A stretch of 64,000 nt of DNA from Ornithinibacillus xuwenensis (GTDB lineage Bacteria; Bacillota; Bacilli; Bacillales; Amphibacillaceae), in contig NZ_JBDIML010000001.1 of NCBI RefSeq assembly GCF_039614845.1, positions 930,001 to 994,000 of the forward strand, in the 5' to 3' direction. Below, piece after piece: positions 1-7,930 of this stretch; within the stretch, counting starts at the first letter, position 1, and each line of letters opens with the position of its first letter. The notes below the pieces were generated by a model. The model saw only the letters and a program-made list of their open reading frames with translations, was not told the origin of the DNA and did no database searches. The position numbers and the translations under genes were made by a program.

Positions 1-178
1 GGTTTTTACCAGAAACTTTTACTAAGATACCTGTTTTCCACGTTTTAACTGTAACTTTGGGGGTGACCAAGTCATTGATCTTCTGTAATAAGTATTCTTG
101 AGTTTTAAATTCTTGAAATCCTAGTTCAGGTATTTGATGTAAATCACGTCTAATTTGTCTAAGTGAAGTTAACTCCAT
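1..178 (-). CDS. dapL: N-acetyldiaminopimelate deacetylase, N-terminal part only (cut by window edge)
   Basis: Only the first 59 codons are present; the gene runs off the left edge. The translation begins MELTSLRQIRRDLHQIPELG, the typical RRDLHxxPELGFxE start of M20-family amidohydrolases. An AGGTGA ribosome binding site sits just upstream of the ATG at 178. The gene starts 14 bp after the dapH stop, so both form one operon. In the acetylase branch of lysine and peptidoglycan precursor synthesis this enzyme removes the acetyl group from N-acetyl-LL-diaminopimelate. The assignment rests on the N-terminus plus the dapH neighbour, because the metal ligands lie outside the window. Confidence 0.85.
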   Translation of the reverse strand, partial: MELTSLRQIRRDLHQIPELGFQEFKTQEYLLQKINDLVTPKVTVKTWKTGILVKVSGKN

Positions 179-192
179 CTTGGGTCACCTAT

Positions 193-909
193 TTAATTGT
201 CCAATTTCCGTAGCTCTTGTTTAATTTCAGTTTTTGACTTGGTACCCTCATCAATTTCTTTCAGTACTTTCGCTGGAGTACCTGCAACTAATGTGTAAGG
301 CTCTACATCTTTTGTAACAACTGCACCAGCTGCGACAATTGCTCCCTTTCCAATTGTTACGCCTTCTAAAACGACTACATTGGCTCCAATAACAACATCA
401 TCTTCTACCACTACTGGTTTTGCAGATGGAGGCTCAATAACGCCTGCTAATACTGTTCCAGCACCAATATGACAATTCTTTCCAACTGTAGCTCGACCAC
501 CTAATACAGCATTCATATCAATCATTGTACCTTCACCAACAACTGCTCCAATGTTAATCATGGCACCCATCATGATTACAGCACCATCACCTATCTCAAC
601 CTGGTCGCGAATAACTGCACCTGGCTCGATACGAGCATTGATATTTCTTAAATCCAATAATGGAATCGCCGAATTACGTCGATCATTCTCTACCACAAAT
701 TCAGAAATAACAGATTTATTTGCTTCTAAGAAAGTCGAAACTTCCTTCCATTCACCAAATAATACACCCGTCTTCTCCTCTACAAAAGCTTGGATTCCCC
801 CAAACTCTAAGCTTTTTAATTCATCACCTTTTATATATACCTTTACTGGTGTACTCTTTTTACTATTAGAGATAAAATTAATAATCTCATTGGCATCCAT
901 CATGTTCAT
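193..909 (-). CDS. dapH: 2,3,4,5-tetrahydropyridine-2,6-dicarboxylate N-acetyltransferase
   Basis: This 238-residue protein uses acetyl-CoA to acetylate tetrahydrodipicolinate in the acetylase branch of the diaminopimelate/lysine pathway. The N-terminal 80 residues form the DapH-specific domain (MDANEIINFISNSKKSTPVK). From about residue 88 to 205 it shows imperfect hexapeptide repeats (GDGAVIMMGAMINIGAVVGE, IGAGTVLAGV, IGANVVVLEGVTIGKGAIV) of a left-handed beta helix. Length and N-terminus match the Bacillus enzyme (about 236 aa). It is cotranscribed with dapL downstream. The third gene of the branch, patA, lies about 7 kb away on the other strand. Confidence 0.95.
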   Translation of the reverse strand: MNMMDANEIINFISNSKKSTPVKVYIKGDELKSLEFGGIQAFVEEKTGVLFGEWKEVSTFLEANKSVISEFVVENDRRNSAIPLLDLRNINARIEPGAVIRDQVEIGDGAVIMMGAMINIGAVVGEGTMIDMNAVLGGRATVGKNCHIGAGTVLAGVIEPPSAKPVVVEDDVVIGANVVVLEGVTIGKGAIVAAGAVVTKDVEPYTLVAGTPAKVLKEIDEGTKSKTEIKQELRKLDN

Positions 910-982
910 GGAATAACCCCCTATTATTTTTTCTAATCTTCACTTTAACAGACTGCACCAAATCGAGCAATTATTACAGTAA

Positions 983-1014
983 AAAGCATCCCCCATCTTC
1001 ATGAAGGATGCTTT
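983..1014 (-). terminator. Rho-independent terminator of cbpB
   Basis: AAAGCATCC and GGATGCTTT arms (983-991 and 1006-1014) close a hairpin. On the minus strand the second arm runs into TTTTT. It separates cbpB from the dapH-dapL operon, which therefore needs its own promoter in 915-980. Confidence 0.8.
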
Positions 1015-1025
1015 AAAAATTCAAC

Positions 1026-1472
1026 TTACTTGTTTCTAGCAGCATATACATCTTTTCTTAATTCTTTTAGTAATGCCCTTCTTGTTAGAATGCCATCAAA
1101 ATATCCATCCTTGTCGACAATACAAACAAACGGGAAATCAATTAATGCTTTTAATCCATCAATTATGGAAGCTTCCTTATATAATCTTGGAATATCTGTA
1201 TTCATTACATCCTGAACTTGTAAGCTCGATAAACGTTCAATTTCAAAACGTTCAAGACCAAGTATTTCATTTAATATTTTTGTCTTACCTATTGTACCTT
1301 GTAATTTATACGTTGCATCTAGTACCGGGACAGCTGAATAGCCCGACTTTACTAAAACTAATAATGCATGTTCTAATGGGTTGGCAACTTGGACATGCGC
1401 AACTTTTTCAGATGAAATCATTAACTCAGAAATTGTTACCGCTGTCAAATCCTTATCTTGTAATAAACTCAT
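1026..1472 (-). CDS. cbpB: CBS-domain c-di-AMP sensor protein (CbpB/DarB, YkuL)
   Basis: The 148-residue protein consists of two CBS domains (about 18-77 and 85-140) and little else, as in B. subtilis YkuL/DarB. Family knowledge: DarB binds c-di-AMP and, when unliganded, stimulates the (p)ppGpp synthetase Rel and pyruvate carboxylase, linking potassium/c-di-AMP status to the stringent response. Recognisable segments are KVAHVQVANPLEHALLVLVK and LTRRALLKELRK. The ATG at 1472 has AGGAG nearby. Its position beside dapH mirrors the ykuL-ykuQ neighbourhood of B. subtilis. The function is inferred from overall similarity; nucleotide-contacting residues were not checked. Confidence 0.85.
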   Translation of the reverse strand: MSLLQDKDLTAVTISELMISSEKVAHVQVANPLEHALLVLVKSGYSAVPVLDATYKLQGTIGKTKILNEILGLERFEIERLSSLQVQDVMNTDIPRLYKEASIIDGLKALIDFPFVCIVDKDGYFDGILTRRALLKELRKDVYAARNK

Positions 1473-1722
1473 AATACCCGCTCCTCTTAAATACTACTTA
1501 AATACTCATTCTTGGTGAAAGGCTCTCAAAAACAACTAACAAGTAAGTGTAAATAACAAATCAGAAAGCCTAGTAATTCTCTTCACGATAAAGGAGTTTT
1601 AGTTCCATCTTAGCAGTACAGCATTAACGATTAGATACTTGAGAAAATAAAGTTCTCTTTCCCTAACCATAGTTTACCATATTTCTAACTGAATTAGCAT
1701 GTACAACATTGTTAAGAATAAA

Positions 1723-1751
1723 TTGAAAATAATTGTCACTTATTCTATAAT
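1723..1751 (+). promoter_or_regulatory. SigA-type promoter of czrA-czcD
   Basis: TTGAAA (1723-1728) and a consensus TATAAT (1746-1751) are separated by 17 bp. The -10 box lies inside the palindromic operator at 1743-1776, so a bound repressor would exclude RNA polymerase. The remaining intergenic stretch from 1473 to 1722 shows nothing else I can support. Confidence 0.8.
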
Positions 1752-1776
1752 ATGAGCATATGCTCATATTATAGAA
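1743..1776 (+). promoter_or_regulatory. 34-bp perfect palindromic operator for the ArsR-family repressor
   Basis: Every base from 1743 to 1776 pairs symmetrically around the 1759/1760 axis. The core TATGAGCATATGCTCATA resembles ArsR/SmtB/CzrA operators (ATGAnn..nnTCAT type). It covers the -10 box and ends about 16 bp before the TTG start of the regulator. Confidence 0.85.
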
Positions 1777-1792
1777 AGGGAGTTGTTAACGA

Positions 1793-2104
1793 TTGAATTA
1801 TGAACCGTTGAACGAAGCTTTGATTGAGCAAGTTTCTCAGACCTTTAAAGCTTTATCTGATCCAACCCGAATTCGTATTCTTCACTTACTATTTTTTCAA
1901 GAGCAATCGGTTACAGAAATTGCAAATGCGCTAAATATGCAGCAATCCACCATTTCACACCAATTAAAATACTTAAAGCAACTTCGCTTAATCAAAAATC
2001 GTCGTGAGAAAAACATGTACTTTTATTCTATTGATGATTATCATGTCATGAATTTATTAGAACAAACCATTGATCATACGAAACATACGATAGGAGGGAA
2101 TTAA
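1793..2104 (+). CDS. czrA: ArsR/SmtB-family zinc/cobalt-responsive repressor (CzrA type)
   Basis: The 103-residue winged-helix regulator starts at TTG behind an AAAGGGAG ribosome binding site. The recognition helix region reads QQSTISHQLKYLKQLRLI (about 50-67). The C-terminal helix carries Asp82, His84, His95 and His98 in the DxH-x10-HxxH spacing of the alpha-5 zinc site of CzrA/SmtB. It should repress itself and czcD and release DNA when zinc or cobalt binds (family knowledge). czcD starts 3 bp after the stop codon. The metal site makes a zinc or cobalt sensor much more likely than an arsenic or cadmium sensor. Confidence 0.92.
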   Translation: MNYEPLNEALIEQVSQTFKALSDPTRIRILHLLFFQEQSVTEIANALNMQQSTISHQLKYLKQLRLIKNRREKNMYFYSIDDYHVMNLLEQTIDHTKHTIGGN

Positions 2105-2107
2105 GAA

Positions 2108-3031
2108 ATGGGTCATCATCACCACCATGGGCACGAACATGGACACGGACATCATCATCACCATTCTACTAATAAACGAGTACTGTTAATTAGCTTCATT
2201 GCTATTTTTACATTTATGATTGTAGAAGCTATCGGTGGGTTTCTCACAAATAGTCTTGCCTTAATATCGGATGCTGGGCACATGCTAAGTGACGCTGCAG
2301 CACTAGGATTAAGTTTACTTGCATTTAAAATTGGAGAAAGAAAAGCAACATCCGAAAAGACATATGGCTATAAGCGCTTTGAAATTATTGCTGCATTTTT
2401 AAACGGTGTTACGTTAATCGTTATTTCACTCTATATATTCTATGAAGCAATAACTCGTTTTGTTGAGCCCGAAGAAGTAAGTGCTAATATGATTATCATT
2501 GCAAGTCTCGGACTTCTTGTAAATATCGGTGTAGCTTTCTTACTAATGCGTGGAGATTCCAAAGATAACTTGAATATTCGAAGTGCACTTCTTCATGTGC
2601 TTGGAGATTTATTAGGTTCAGTTGGAGCAATCCTTGCAGGGATTTTAATTTTGGCATTTGGATGGTATCTTGCAGATCCAATCGCAAGTATCATTGTTGC
2701 AGTTCTAATTATTATTTCTGGTTATCGTGTTACGAAAGATTCACTACATGTACTCATGGAAGGAAAACCATCAAATATTAACCCAAACGATATTATTACT
2801 GAGCTGAGAAATCTTGAAGGAGTTATCAATGTGCATGATTTACACATTTGGTCTATCACTTCCGAACTACCAATGTTAAGCTGTCATATTATAGTTGAAG
2901 AAAATGTTGATCGCGATAAACTAGTTGCCAAGGGAACGGACATCATAAAACAGCTTTTCCAAATTAGTCACTGCACTCTACAAATTGAAGGTAAAAATAC
3001 ATCCCACGGTACGTGTGATCATTGTAATTAA
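2108..3031 (+). CDS. czcD: Cation diffusion facilitator, Zn/Co/Cd efflux (CzcD)
   Basis: This 307-residue membrane antiporter belongs to the CDF family. The first 19 residues are almost entirely His and Gly (MGHHHHHGHEHGHGHHHHH), a metal-buffering tail. About six transmembrane segments follow, with transport-site residues in SDAGHMLSD (Asp55, His58, Asp62) and HVLGD (His163, Asp167). A cytoplasmic C-terminal domain (about 215-307) ends in a Cys-His rich tail (HGTCDHCN). It is translated directly after the CzrA-type repressor, so its expression is expected to follow zinc or cobalt excess. Confidence 0.95.
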   Translation: MGHHHHHGHEHGHGHHHHHSTNKRVLLISFIAIFTFMIVEAIGGFLTNSLALISDAGHMLSDAAALGLSLLAFKIGERKATSEKTYGYKRFEIIAAFLNGVTLIVISLYIFYEAITRFVEPEEVSANMIIIASLGLLVNIGVAFLLMRGDSKDNLNIRSALLHVLGDLLGSVGAILAGILILAFGWYLADPIASIIVAVLIIISGYRVTKDSLHVLMEGKPSNINPNDIITELRNLEGVINVHDLHIWSITSELPMLSCHIIVEENVDRDKLVAKGTDIIKQLFQISHCTLQIEGKNTSHGTCDHCN

Positions 3032-3075
3032 TCAAAAATGGACAATACAATTAGCCGTATTGTCCATTTTTGATT
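3030..3075. terminator. Bidirectional terminator between czcD and fadH
   Basis: A 19-bp perfect stem (3030-3048 with 3057-3075) and an 8-nt loop lie between convergent genes. The stem contains TGGACAATAC and ends in AAAAA/TTTTT tracts on either strand. Both genes' stop codons overlap its edges. Confidence 0.9.
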
Positions 3076-3841
3076 AAAAAGGAAATTTATTTAACCATTG
3101 ACCTCCGTCCATCGTGACAACTTCTCCATTTATATAAGATGCTTTATCAGAAAGTAAGAAATATGCCAATTCTGCTATTTCTTCTGGCTCTCCAAGTCGT
3201 TTTAATGGAACTGATTCCAAGGTCCTTTTTGCAGCTTGTTCAGATAAAAAAAGTTTTTCAGCTCCACCTGTTCGTTCAATTGGACCTGGCGCAATGGCAT
3301 TTACTCGAATACCATATTTGGTACCCCATTCTACTGCTAGCGTACGTGTCATGTTAAGTACACCAGCCTTCGCTGCCGAAGAATGTATCACTCCGGCTCC
3401 AGCGTTCCACGCATATGTAGCAACCATATTAATAATGGAACCCTTTATCTCATGTTCTATCCAATATCGACCTACTTCTCTACTACAATAAAAGGTTCCG
3501 TTCAACACAATATCTATCACAGAGTTCCAACCATTAACAGATAGATCTTCTGCTGGGCATATAAAGTTCCCAGCGGCATTATTAATTAATGAATCAATTC
3601 TTCCAAAATGATTAATAGTGTCCGTAACCATGCGTTCGACATCATCCGGATTTCGCACATCCATCGGAAATATGTGGAGTTTTCCTTTCGCCGTTTTCTC
3701 AAGTTCTTCCTTAACAGCAAGAAGCTTCTCCTCTCCTCTACCTGTTAGCACAACATTTGCCCCTTCATCCGCAAGCTTTTTTGCCATGTATTTCCCCATG
3801 CCACTAGAGCTTCCAGTAACGATTACCGTCTTCGTGTTCAT
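3074..3841 (-). CDS. fadH: 2,4-dienoyl-CoA reductase, short-chain dehydrogenase (FadH/YkuF)
   Basis: The 255-residue SDR enzyme reduces 2,4-dienoyl-CoA with NADPH during degradation of unsaturated fatty acids. The TGSSSGMG cofactor loop (9-16) and NNAAGNFICPAE (87-98) are present. The classic YxxxK pair is absent: Lys158 is in HSSAAKAG and the likely catalytic tyrosine is Tyr143 in ATYAW, as in the dienoyl-CoA reductase subgroup. The C-terminus DGGQWLNKFPF matches the Bacillus YkuF family. It is divergent from ykuE, as in B. subtilis gene order. A generic SDR is the alternative, but the subgroup signatures are specific. Confidence 0.9.
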   Translation of the reverse strand: MNTKTVIVTGSSSGMGKYMAKKLADEGANVVLTGRGEEKLLAVKEELEKTAKGKLHIFPMDVRNPDDVERMVTDTINHFGRIDSLINNAAGNFICPAEDLSVNGWNSVIDIVLNGTFYCSREVGRYWIEHEIKGSIINMVATYAWNAGAGVIHSSAAKAGVLNMTRTLAVEWGTKYGIRVNAIAPGPIERTGGAEKLFLSEQAAKRTLESVPLKRLGEPEEIAELAYFLLSDKASYINGEVVTMDGGQWLNKFPF

Positions 3842-4050
3842 TTATATTCTCCTCTCACAATATAGTAAACGCCCTATATGTTCATACTATTTCTATTTAT
3901 ATAAAAAGTCAAAAAACACTACGTAATTGAAGTAATAAACAATGAAAGCTTCCAATAATTTATGCTATAATTCTATACGTTAACTATTTTATCCTGCACT
4001 TGAAAGAAGCAAATTATCATTTACTACTATCGTTCACGAAAGGTGACATT

Positions 4051-4899
4051 ATGAATAGAAGAGCTTTTCTAAAAAGGTTTTTTGGTGGTGCACTCACCCT
4101 ATTAGGCTTAAGTGGTGGAACCTATTATTATGCAAGGGATATTGAACCAGGACTCCTTTCCATCCAGCAAGAAACAATAAAAGGTACTAATATTCCTCAA
4201 TCATTCAATGATTTTACAATTTTACAATTTTCCGATACGCATATTGGTTTTCATTATGATCTCGATCAGTTTGAAGAATTAACTAAACAAATTAATCAAT
4301 TAAAGCCAGATTTAATTGTTTTCACTGGTGATCTAGTGGATGAACCGAACCAATATAGTTGGGACAATAGGCTTACAGATTTACTTGGAACGCTTAATGC
4401 GCCATATGGAAAGTATTGGGTTTATGGAAATCATGATCATGGAGGATATGGTACTGAAACCATAAAAAAGGTCATGCATTCAGCCGGATTTAACCTACTT
4501 CAAAATAGTCATCAGGCTATCGAGATTAACCAAGATCGTATTATTCTTGCTGGTATTGACGATGTAATGCTGGGTAGACCAGATTTAACGAAAACAATCG
4601 AGAATACAAATCCAGAACTATTTACCATTCTTCTTGCTCACGAACCTGATTTTGCTGATATTACTGTTCAGTATCCGATTGAAGTACAGCTTTCCGGCCA
4701 TAGTCATGGTGGACAAGTGCGCCTTCCTTTTGTTGGACATCTATATACACCAATATATGCTGAAAAATATGTAGAAGGCAAGTATACATTTGAATCCAGC
4801 AACTTGAATCTCTATGTTAGTCGTGGAATTGGGACTACTCGTCTTCCTTATCGTTTTTTATGTAAACCAGAAATCCATCTCTTTACCTTGAAGAGCTAA
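4051..4899 (+). CDS. ykuE: Tat-exported metallophosphoesterase (YkuE)
   Basis: The start is set at 4051 because AAGGTGA lies six bases upstream and the twin-arginine signal NRRAFLKRFFGG begins there; the frame stays open upstream to 4000. The 282-residue protein has a Tat signal and hydrophobic stretch (residues 3-25), then calcineurin-like metal motifs SDTHIG, TGDLVD, GNHDHG, AHEPD and GHSHGGQ. B. subtilis YkuE is a Tat substrate that associates with the cell wall (family knowledge). Its natural substrate is uncertain. It is adjacent to and divergent from fadH. The tatAC genes are not in the window. Confidence 0.92.
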   Translation: MNRRAFLKRFFGGALTLLGLSGGTYYYARDIEPGLLSIQQETIKGTNIPQSFNDFTILQFSDTHIGFHYDLDQFEELTKQINQLKPDLIVFTGDLVDEPNQYSWDNRLTDLLGTLNAPYGKYWVYGNHDHGGYGTETIKKVMHSAGFNLLQNSHQAIEINQDRIILAGIDDVMLGRPDLTKTIENTNPELFTILLAHEPDFADITVQYPIEVQLSGHSHGGQVRLPFVGHLYTPIYAEKYVEGKYTFESSNLNLYVSRGIGTTRLPYRFLCKPEIHLFTLKS

Positions 4900-4971
4900 T
4901 GCATAAACAAGCCCCTATTTCAGAATGGATGCATAGGATAGTATAAGCTCGTAAAGAAAGGGAGATTATTA

Positions 4972-5157
4972 TTGGATAATGATCATTTACCTAATGCTTA
5001 CGAAATTGATGGATTAGAAACTAAAAAGAATAGTCCTGTATTACCTATAGTAACAGGACTATTAATTGGACCATTTTGTTATAATACGTTTCAACCGTAT
5101 TTCCCATCATCCCCTTCTCTATTTGATTACGAACATGATTATTGGGAGAACTATTAG
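4972..5157 (+). CDS. Small hypothetical protein with one hydrophobic segment
   Basis: The 61-residue reading frame opens with TTG at 4972 behind GAAAGGGAG and ends just before a terminator hairpin. Residues 22-42 (NSPVLPIVTGLLIGPFCYNT region) are hydrophobic and could be a membrane segment. The C-terminus is acidic and aromatic (DYEHDYWENY). I do not recognise the family. The ribosome binding site and its own terminator argue that it is real, but it could be lineage-specific. Confidence 0.55.
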   Translation: MDNDHLPNAYEIDGLETKKNSPVLPIVTGLLIGPFCYNTFQPYFPSSPSLFDYEHDYWENY

Positions 5158-5167
5158 TAAACAATTT

Positions 5168-5198
5168 AGAGAGGACTGATTTAGCTGCCTCTCTTTTA
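5168..5198 (+). terminator. Terminator after the 61-aa gene
   Basis: AGAGAGG (5168-5174) pairs with CCTCTCT (5188-5194), followed by TTTT. Confidence 0.65.
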
Positions 5199-5282
5199 TT
5201 ATGTTTGTAACAGATTATCCATAGTTTCATAACAACTTACATGATACAATTAAATTGATTTTACATAGTGGAGGAATCAGTG

Positions 5283-5864
5283 ATGAAGAAATTAAAACCA
5301 ATATTGTTTCTAGTCATTATAATTACGATACTTTCAGGGTGCGGTGACCCAAAATATGAAGGAGATTTTTCATATAAGGTGGAAGACTTCACCTTCACCA
5401 ATCAAGATGGTGAATCGGTTAGTAAAAGTGATTTTGAAGGGAAAATTTGGATTGCAGACTTTATCTATACAAATTGTAAAACAGAATGCCCACAAATGAC
5501 TTATAATAAGCAGAAAGTTGAACGTGCATTAGAGGATGCTGGAATAACGGATATAGAATTTGTTTCCTTTAGTATTGATCCAGAGCATGATTCACCTGAA
5601 GTTCTAAAAGAATATGGAGAAGTTCGTGGACTTGATTTCGACAATTGGACATTTCTTACTGGCTATGATTTTCAAAGTATAAAAGAATTTGCAATTGAAT
5701 CCTTTAAAACACCTGTTGAAAAAATGGAAGATGATACATTTGCTCACGGTGTTAGTTTTTTTGTCATTAGTCCCGAAGGAAACGCAATAAAGAACTTTAA
5801 TGGATATTACTTAACTGATGAACAAGTTGGTGACGTAGTATCGTTTATTGAAGGAATGCAATAG
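5283..5864 (+). CDS. SCO1/SenC-family copper chaperone lipoprotein (YpmQ-like)
   Basis: The start is placed at ATG 5283 (GGAGG eight bases upstream), giving 193 residues. A type II signal peptide with lipobox LSGC puts the lipidated cysteine at Cys20. The thioredoxin-fold domain has CKTEC (Cys65 and Cys69) and a distal His155, the CxxxC...H copper-binding set of Sco proteins. The family delivers copper to the CuA centre of cytochrome c oxidase on the outer face of the membrane. No oxidase genes lie nearby. It is a single-gene unit bounded by terminators. Confidence 0.9.
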   Translation: MKKLKPILFLVIIITILSGCGDPKYEGDFSYKVEDFTFTNQDGESVSKSDFEGKIWIADFIYTNCKTECPQMTYNKQKVERALEDAGITDIEFVSFSIDPEHDSPEVLKEYGEVRGLDFDNWTFLTGYDFQSIKEFAIESFKTPVEKMEDDTFAHGVSFFVISPEGNAIKNFNGYYLTDEQVGDVVSFIEGMQ

Positions 5865-5889
5865 AAGCCTATTTCGGCTTCTATTTTTT
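5862..5889 (+). terminator. Terminator of the Sco-like gene
   Basis: TAGAAGCC and GGCTTCTA arms (5862-5869 and 5876-5883) are followed by TTTTTT. The stop codon is part of the stem. Confidence 0.85.
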
Positions 5890-6011
5890 ATGTGAATTCT
5901 TCTCATAAAGGGCTTTTTTGTAAAGGTTCTAGATATTATGTATTGAAAGTGTACAAGCTTTAAGATACTATTAAAACAAACTACAGCTATGTTAGAAAGG
6001 AGGGTATTAAG

Positions 6012-6485
6012 ATGACAAATAAAGCGAACGTATCATTACGAGATCTTGCACGTGCAATTTATACTATTAATCGTCATGCTAAAACGGCACCTGAGCCTCA
6101 GCATTTATATTCGATTAAAAAAGAATCCATTAAACTTCTTCTCAAAGAAAAACGAGCAAAAAAAATTGGACTTCACTTTTCTGATCATCCAAAACGGAGT
6201 AACCAACACTCTACCCTACTTGTGAAGGTAGATGATTATTATTTTCACATCCCTCCATCAAAAGAAGATTTCAAGGAGTTAGAACATTTGGGTACTCTCG
6301 ACCATAATTTTCGAAACCCTCAAACAAAAATGTCTTTATCGCAGGCAAAAAAAATAATTTATCAATATATTGATTGGAAACCAGTTACAAAAAAACCACC
6401 GAAAAATCAATATTCATCATCAGCCTATTTTACTCCTTCTTCTCTTGGAAAAATGGAATGGCCTCCCAAAAAAACCTTCCGATAA
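6012..6485 (+). CDS. ykyB: YkyB-like protein of unknown function
   Basis: The 157-residue soluble, basic protein carries the segments LARAIYTINRHAKTAPEPQH and KKIGLHFSDHP, which match Bacillus YkyB. The strong AGGAGG site is 7 bases before the ATG. In B. subtilis ykyB neighbours ykuC and patA, consistent with patA about 1.4 kb downstream here. No catalytic motif is visible and the molecular role is unknown. Confidence 0.8.
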   Translation: MTNKANVSLRDLARAIYTINRHAKTAPEPQHLYSIKKESIKLLLKEKRAKKIGLHFSDHPKRSNQHSTLLVKVDDYYFHIPPSKEDFKELEHLGTLDHNFRNPQTKMSLSQAKKIIYQYIDWKPVTKKPPKNQYSSSAYFTPSSLGKMEWPPKKTFR

Positions 6486-6513
6486 AAAGCATACATGAGA
6501 TATGCTTTTTTTT
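6484..6513. terminator. Terminator between ykyB and the convergent membrane gene
   Basis: AAAAAGCATA (6484-6493) pairs with TATGCTTTTT (6501-6510), with T tracts on both strands, so it can serve both genes. Confidence 0.85.
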
Positions 6514-6871
6514 ATACCTTTCTTCTCCGCTTTAATACTTGCTTTAACAACTGAATAATTAAGATAACAAACCCTAAAATTCCAAGTATTTGAAGGGAAA
6601 ATTTAAACAATTGATACGTTAGTGGATCAATTTTTCCGATAAAAAGTACAGCAATAAAGAATAATACAATATATGAAAGGCTACTAAGTACATAGCTTAA
6701 TAGTCTCTCTGACTGTAATGTAATAAGGAATGCTGTAAGTGGACGTATAACGATATGGCTAGCAAGAATCCCTATAAAAATTAAAATTACGTACAATACC
6801 TCTTTTTCAATTCCAAGTGAGTTTAAATGGGAGAATTTAATCCAATCAACAATTCCAATCATGTAAAACAT
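6512..6871 (-). CDS. Small integral membrane protein, unknown function
   Basis: The start is taken at ATG 6871, which has AAGGGTG eight bases upstream; the upstream ATG at 6904 has no ribosome binding site. The 119-residue product has about three to four hydrophobic helices (VLYVILIFIGILASHIVI, YVLSSLSYIVLFFIAVLFI, LQILGILGFVILIIQLL) and a basic C-terminus KRRRKV. I do not recognise a family. It is convergent with ykyB and shares its terminator. Confidence 0.7.
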   Translation of the reverse strand: MFYMIGIVDWIKFSHLNSLGIEKEVLYVILIFIGILASHIVIRPLTAFLITLQSERLLSYVLSSLSYIVLFFIAVLFIGKIDPLTYQLFKFSLQILGILGFVILIIQLLKQVLKRRRKV

Positions 6872-7009
6872 TCTATCGCACCCTTTTTCTCTAGTAGCAA
6901 CCATTTTGCACGAAGAACGTATAATATATACCTATTTGTCTGCTATTTTATTAATTTTTCGATATAATTATAATATTGGGTTATACCGGCAGGAGAGGTG
7001 GTAATCATC

Positions 7010-7909
7010 TTGAATAAAGCAATTCTATTCATCATGACAGGTGCTGCACTATGGGGAACAATAGGATGGTTTGTTAAAAATCTCTACGATTATGGATTTA
7101 CGCCAATGGAAGTTGTGACATTGAGAGCAGTTACTACTGCAATCATATTAGTCTTGTATTTACTAATAGTATCTCCGAGGGCTTTAATACTTAAGTCAGT
7201 AACAGATCTTAAATACTTTATAGGTACAGGTATCTGTAGTATTATTTTCTTTAATTATTGCATGTTTACGACGATAGAACTGTCTTCCATTCCAATTGCA
7301 ACAGCTCTATTATATACAGCACCAGCGTTTGTTTCTATATTCTCCTTTATATTTTTTAAAGAAGCCTTTACTAAATGGAAAGCTATCGCTCTTATGAGTA
7401 CTTTATTCGGAACTTGTTTAGTGGTAGGCTTAATCCCAATAAATTTAAGTGTTGTTCAATTAGATAGTATCCTATTTGGACTAGGTTCAGGGCTCGGATA
7501 TGCATTTTATAGTATCTTTAGTAAATTTGCCTTACGTAGATATTCTAGTCTATGTATTACGACGTTTACATTTATTGTGGCAGCTATAACTCTAATACCT
7601 TTCTTTCCATTTCATGAAAAACTACCTTTATTACTTGAGCCAGAGATGCTTTTTTATGCGTTTGGTCTTGGACTGTTCCCGACAGCTATAGCATACATTA
7701 TCTATACATATGGACTAAACGAAACAGAAGCCTCAAAAGCAGCTATTTTAACGACAATTGAACCTGTTGTTGCAACACTAATTGGAATTTTTATTTTTAA
7801 TGAAGCATTTACGTTTGTACAAATAATAGGAATGACTTGTATAATAGGTGCAGTAATCATCATGCAAATGAAAAAAAGTAATACACTACACTCAAAATTT
7901 GTTGCTTAA
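7010..7909 (+). CDS. EamA/DMT-family transporter
   Basis: The start is best placed at TTG 7010, eight bases after GAGGTGG; the GTG at 6998 lies inside that site. The 299-residue protein has ten predicted membrane helices in two EamA repeats, beginning MNKAILFIMTGAALWGTIGW. Family members export amino acids, metabolites or drugs; the substrate cannot be told from sequence. It precedes patA by 21 bp on the same strand, so an amino-acid-related substrate is possible (inference). Confidence 0.85.
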   Translation: MNKAILFIMTGAALWGTIGWFVKNLYDYGFTPMEVVTLRAVTTAIILVLYLLIVSPRALILKSVTDLKYFIGTGICSIIFFNYCMFTTIELSSIPIATALLYTAPAFVSIFSFIFFKEAFTKWKAIALMSTLFGTCLVVGLIPINLSVVQLDSILFGLGSGLGYAFYSIFSKFALRRYSSLCITTFTFIVAAITLIPFFPFHEKLPLLLEPEMLFYAFGLGLFPTAIAYIIYTYGLNETEASKAAILTTIEPVVATLIGIFIFNEAFTFVQIIGMTCIIGAVIIMQMKKSNTLHSKFVA

Positions 7910-7930
7910 TATAATCTTGGAGGAAAACAA

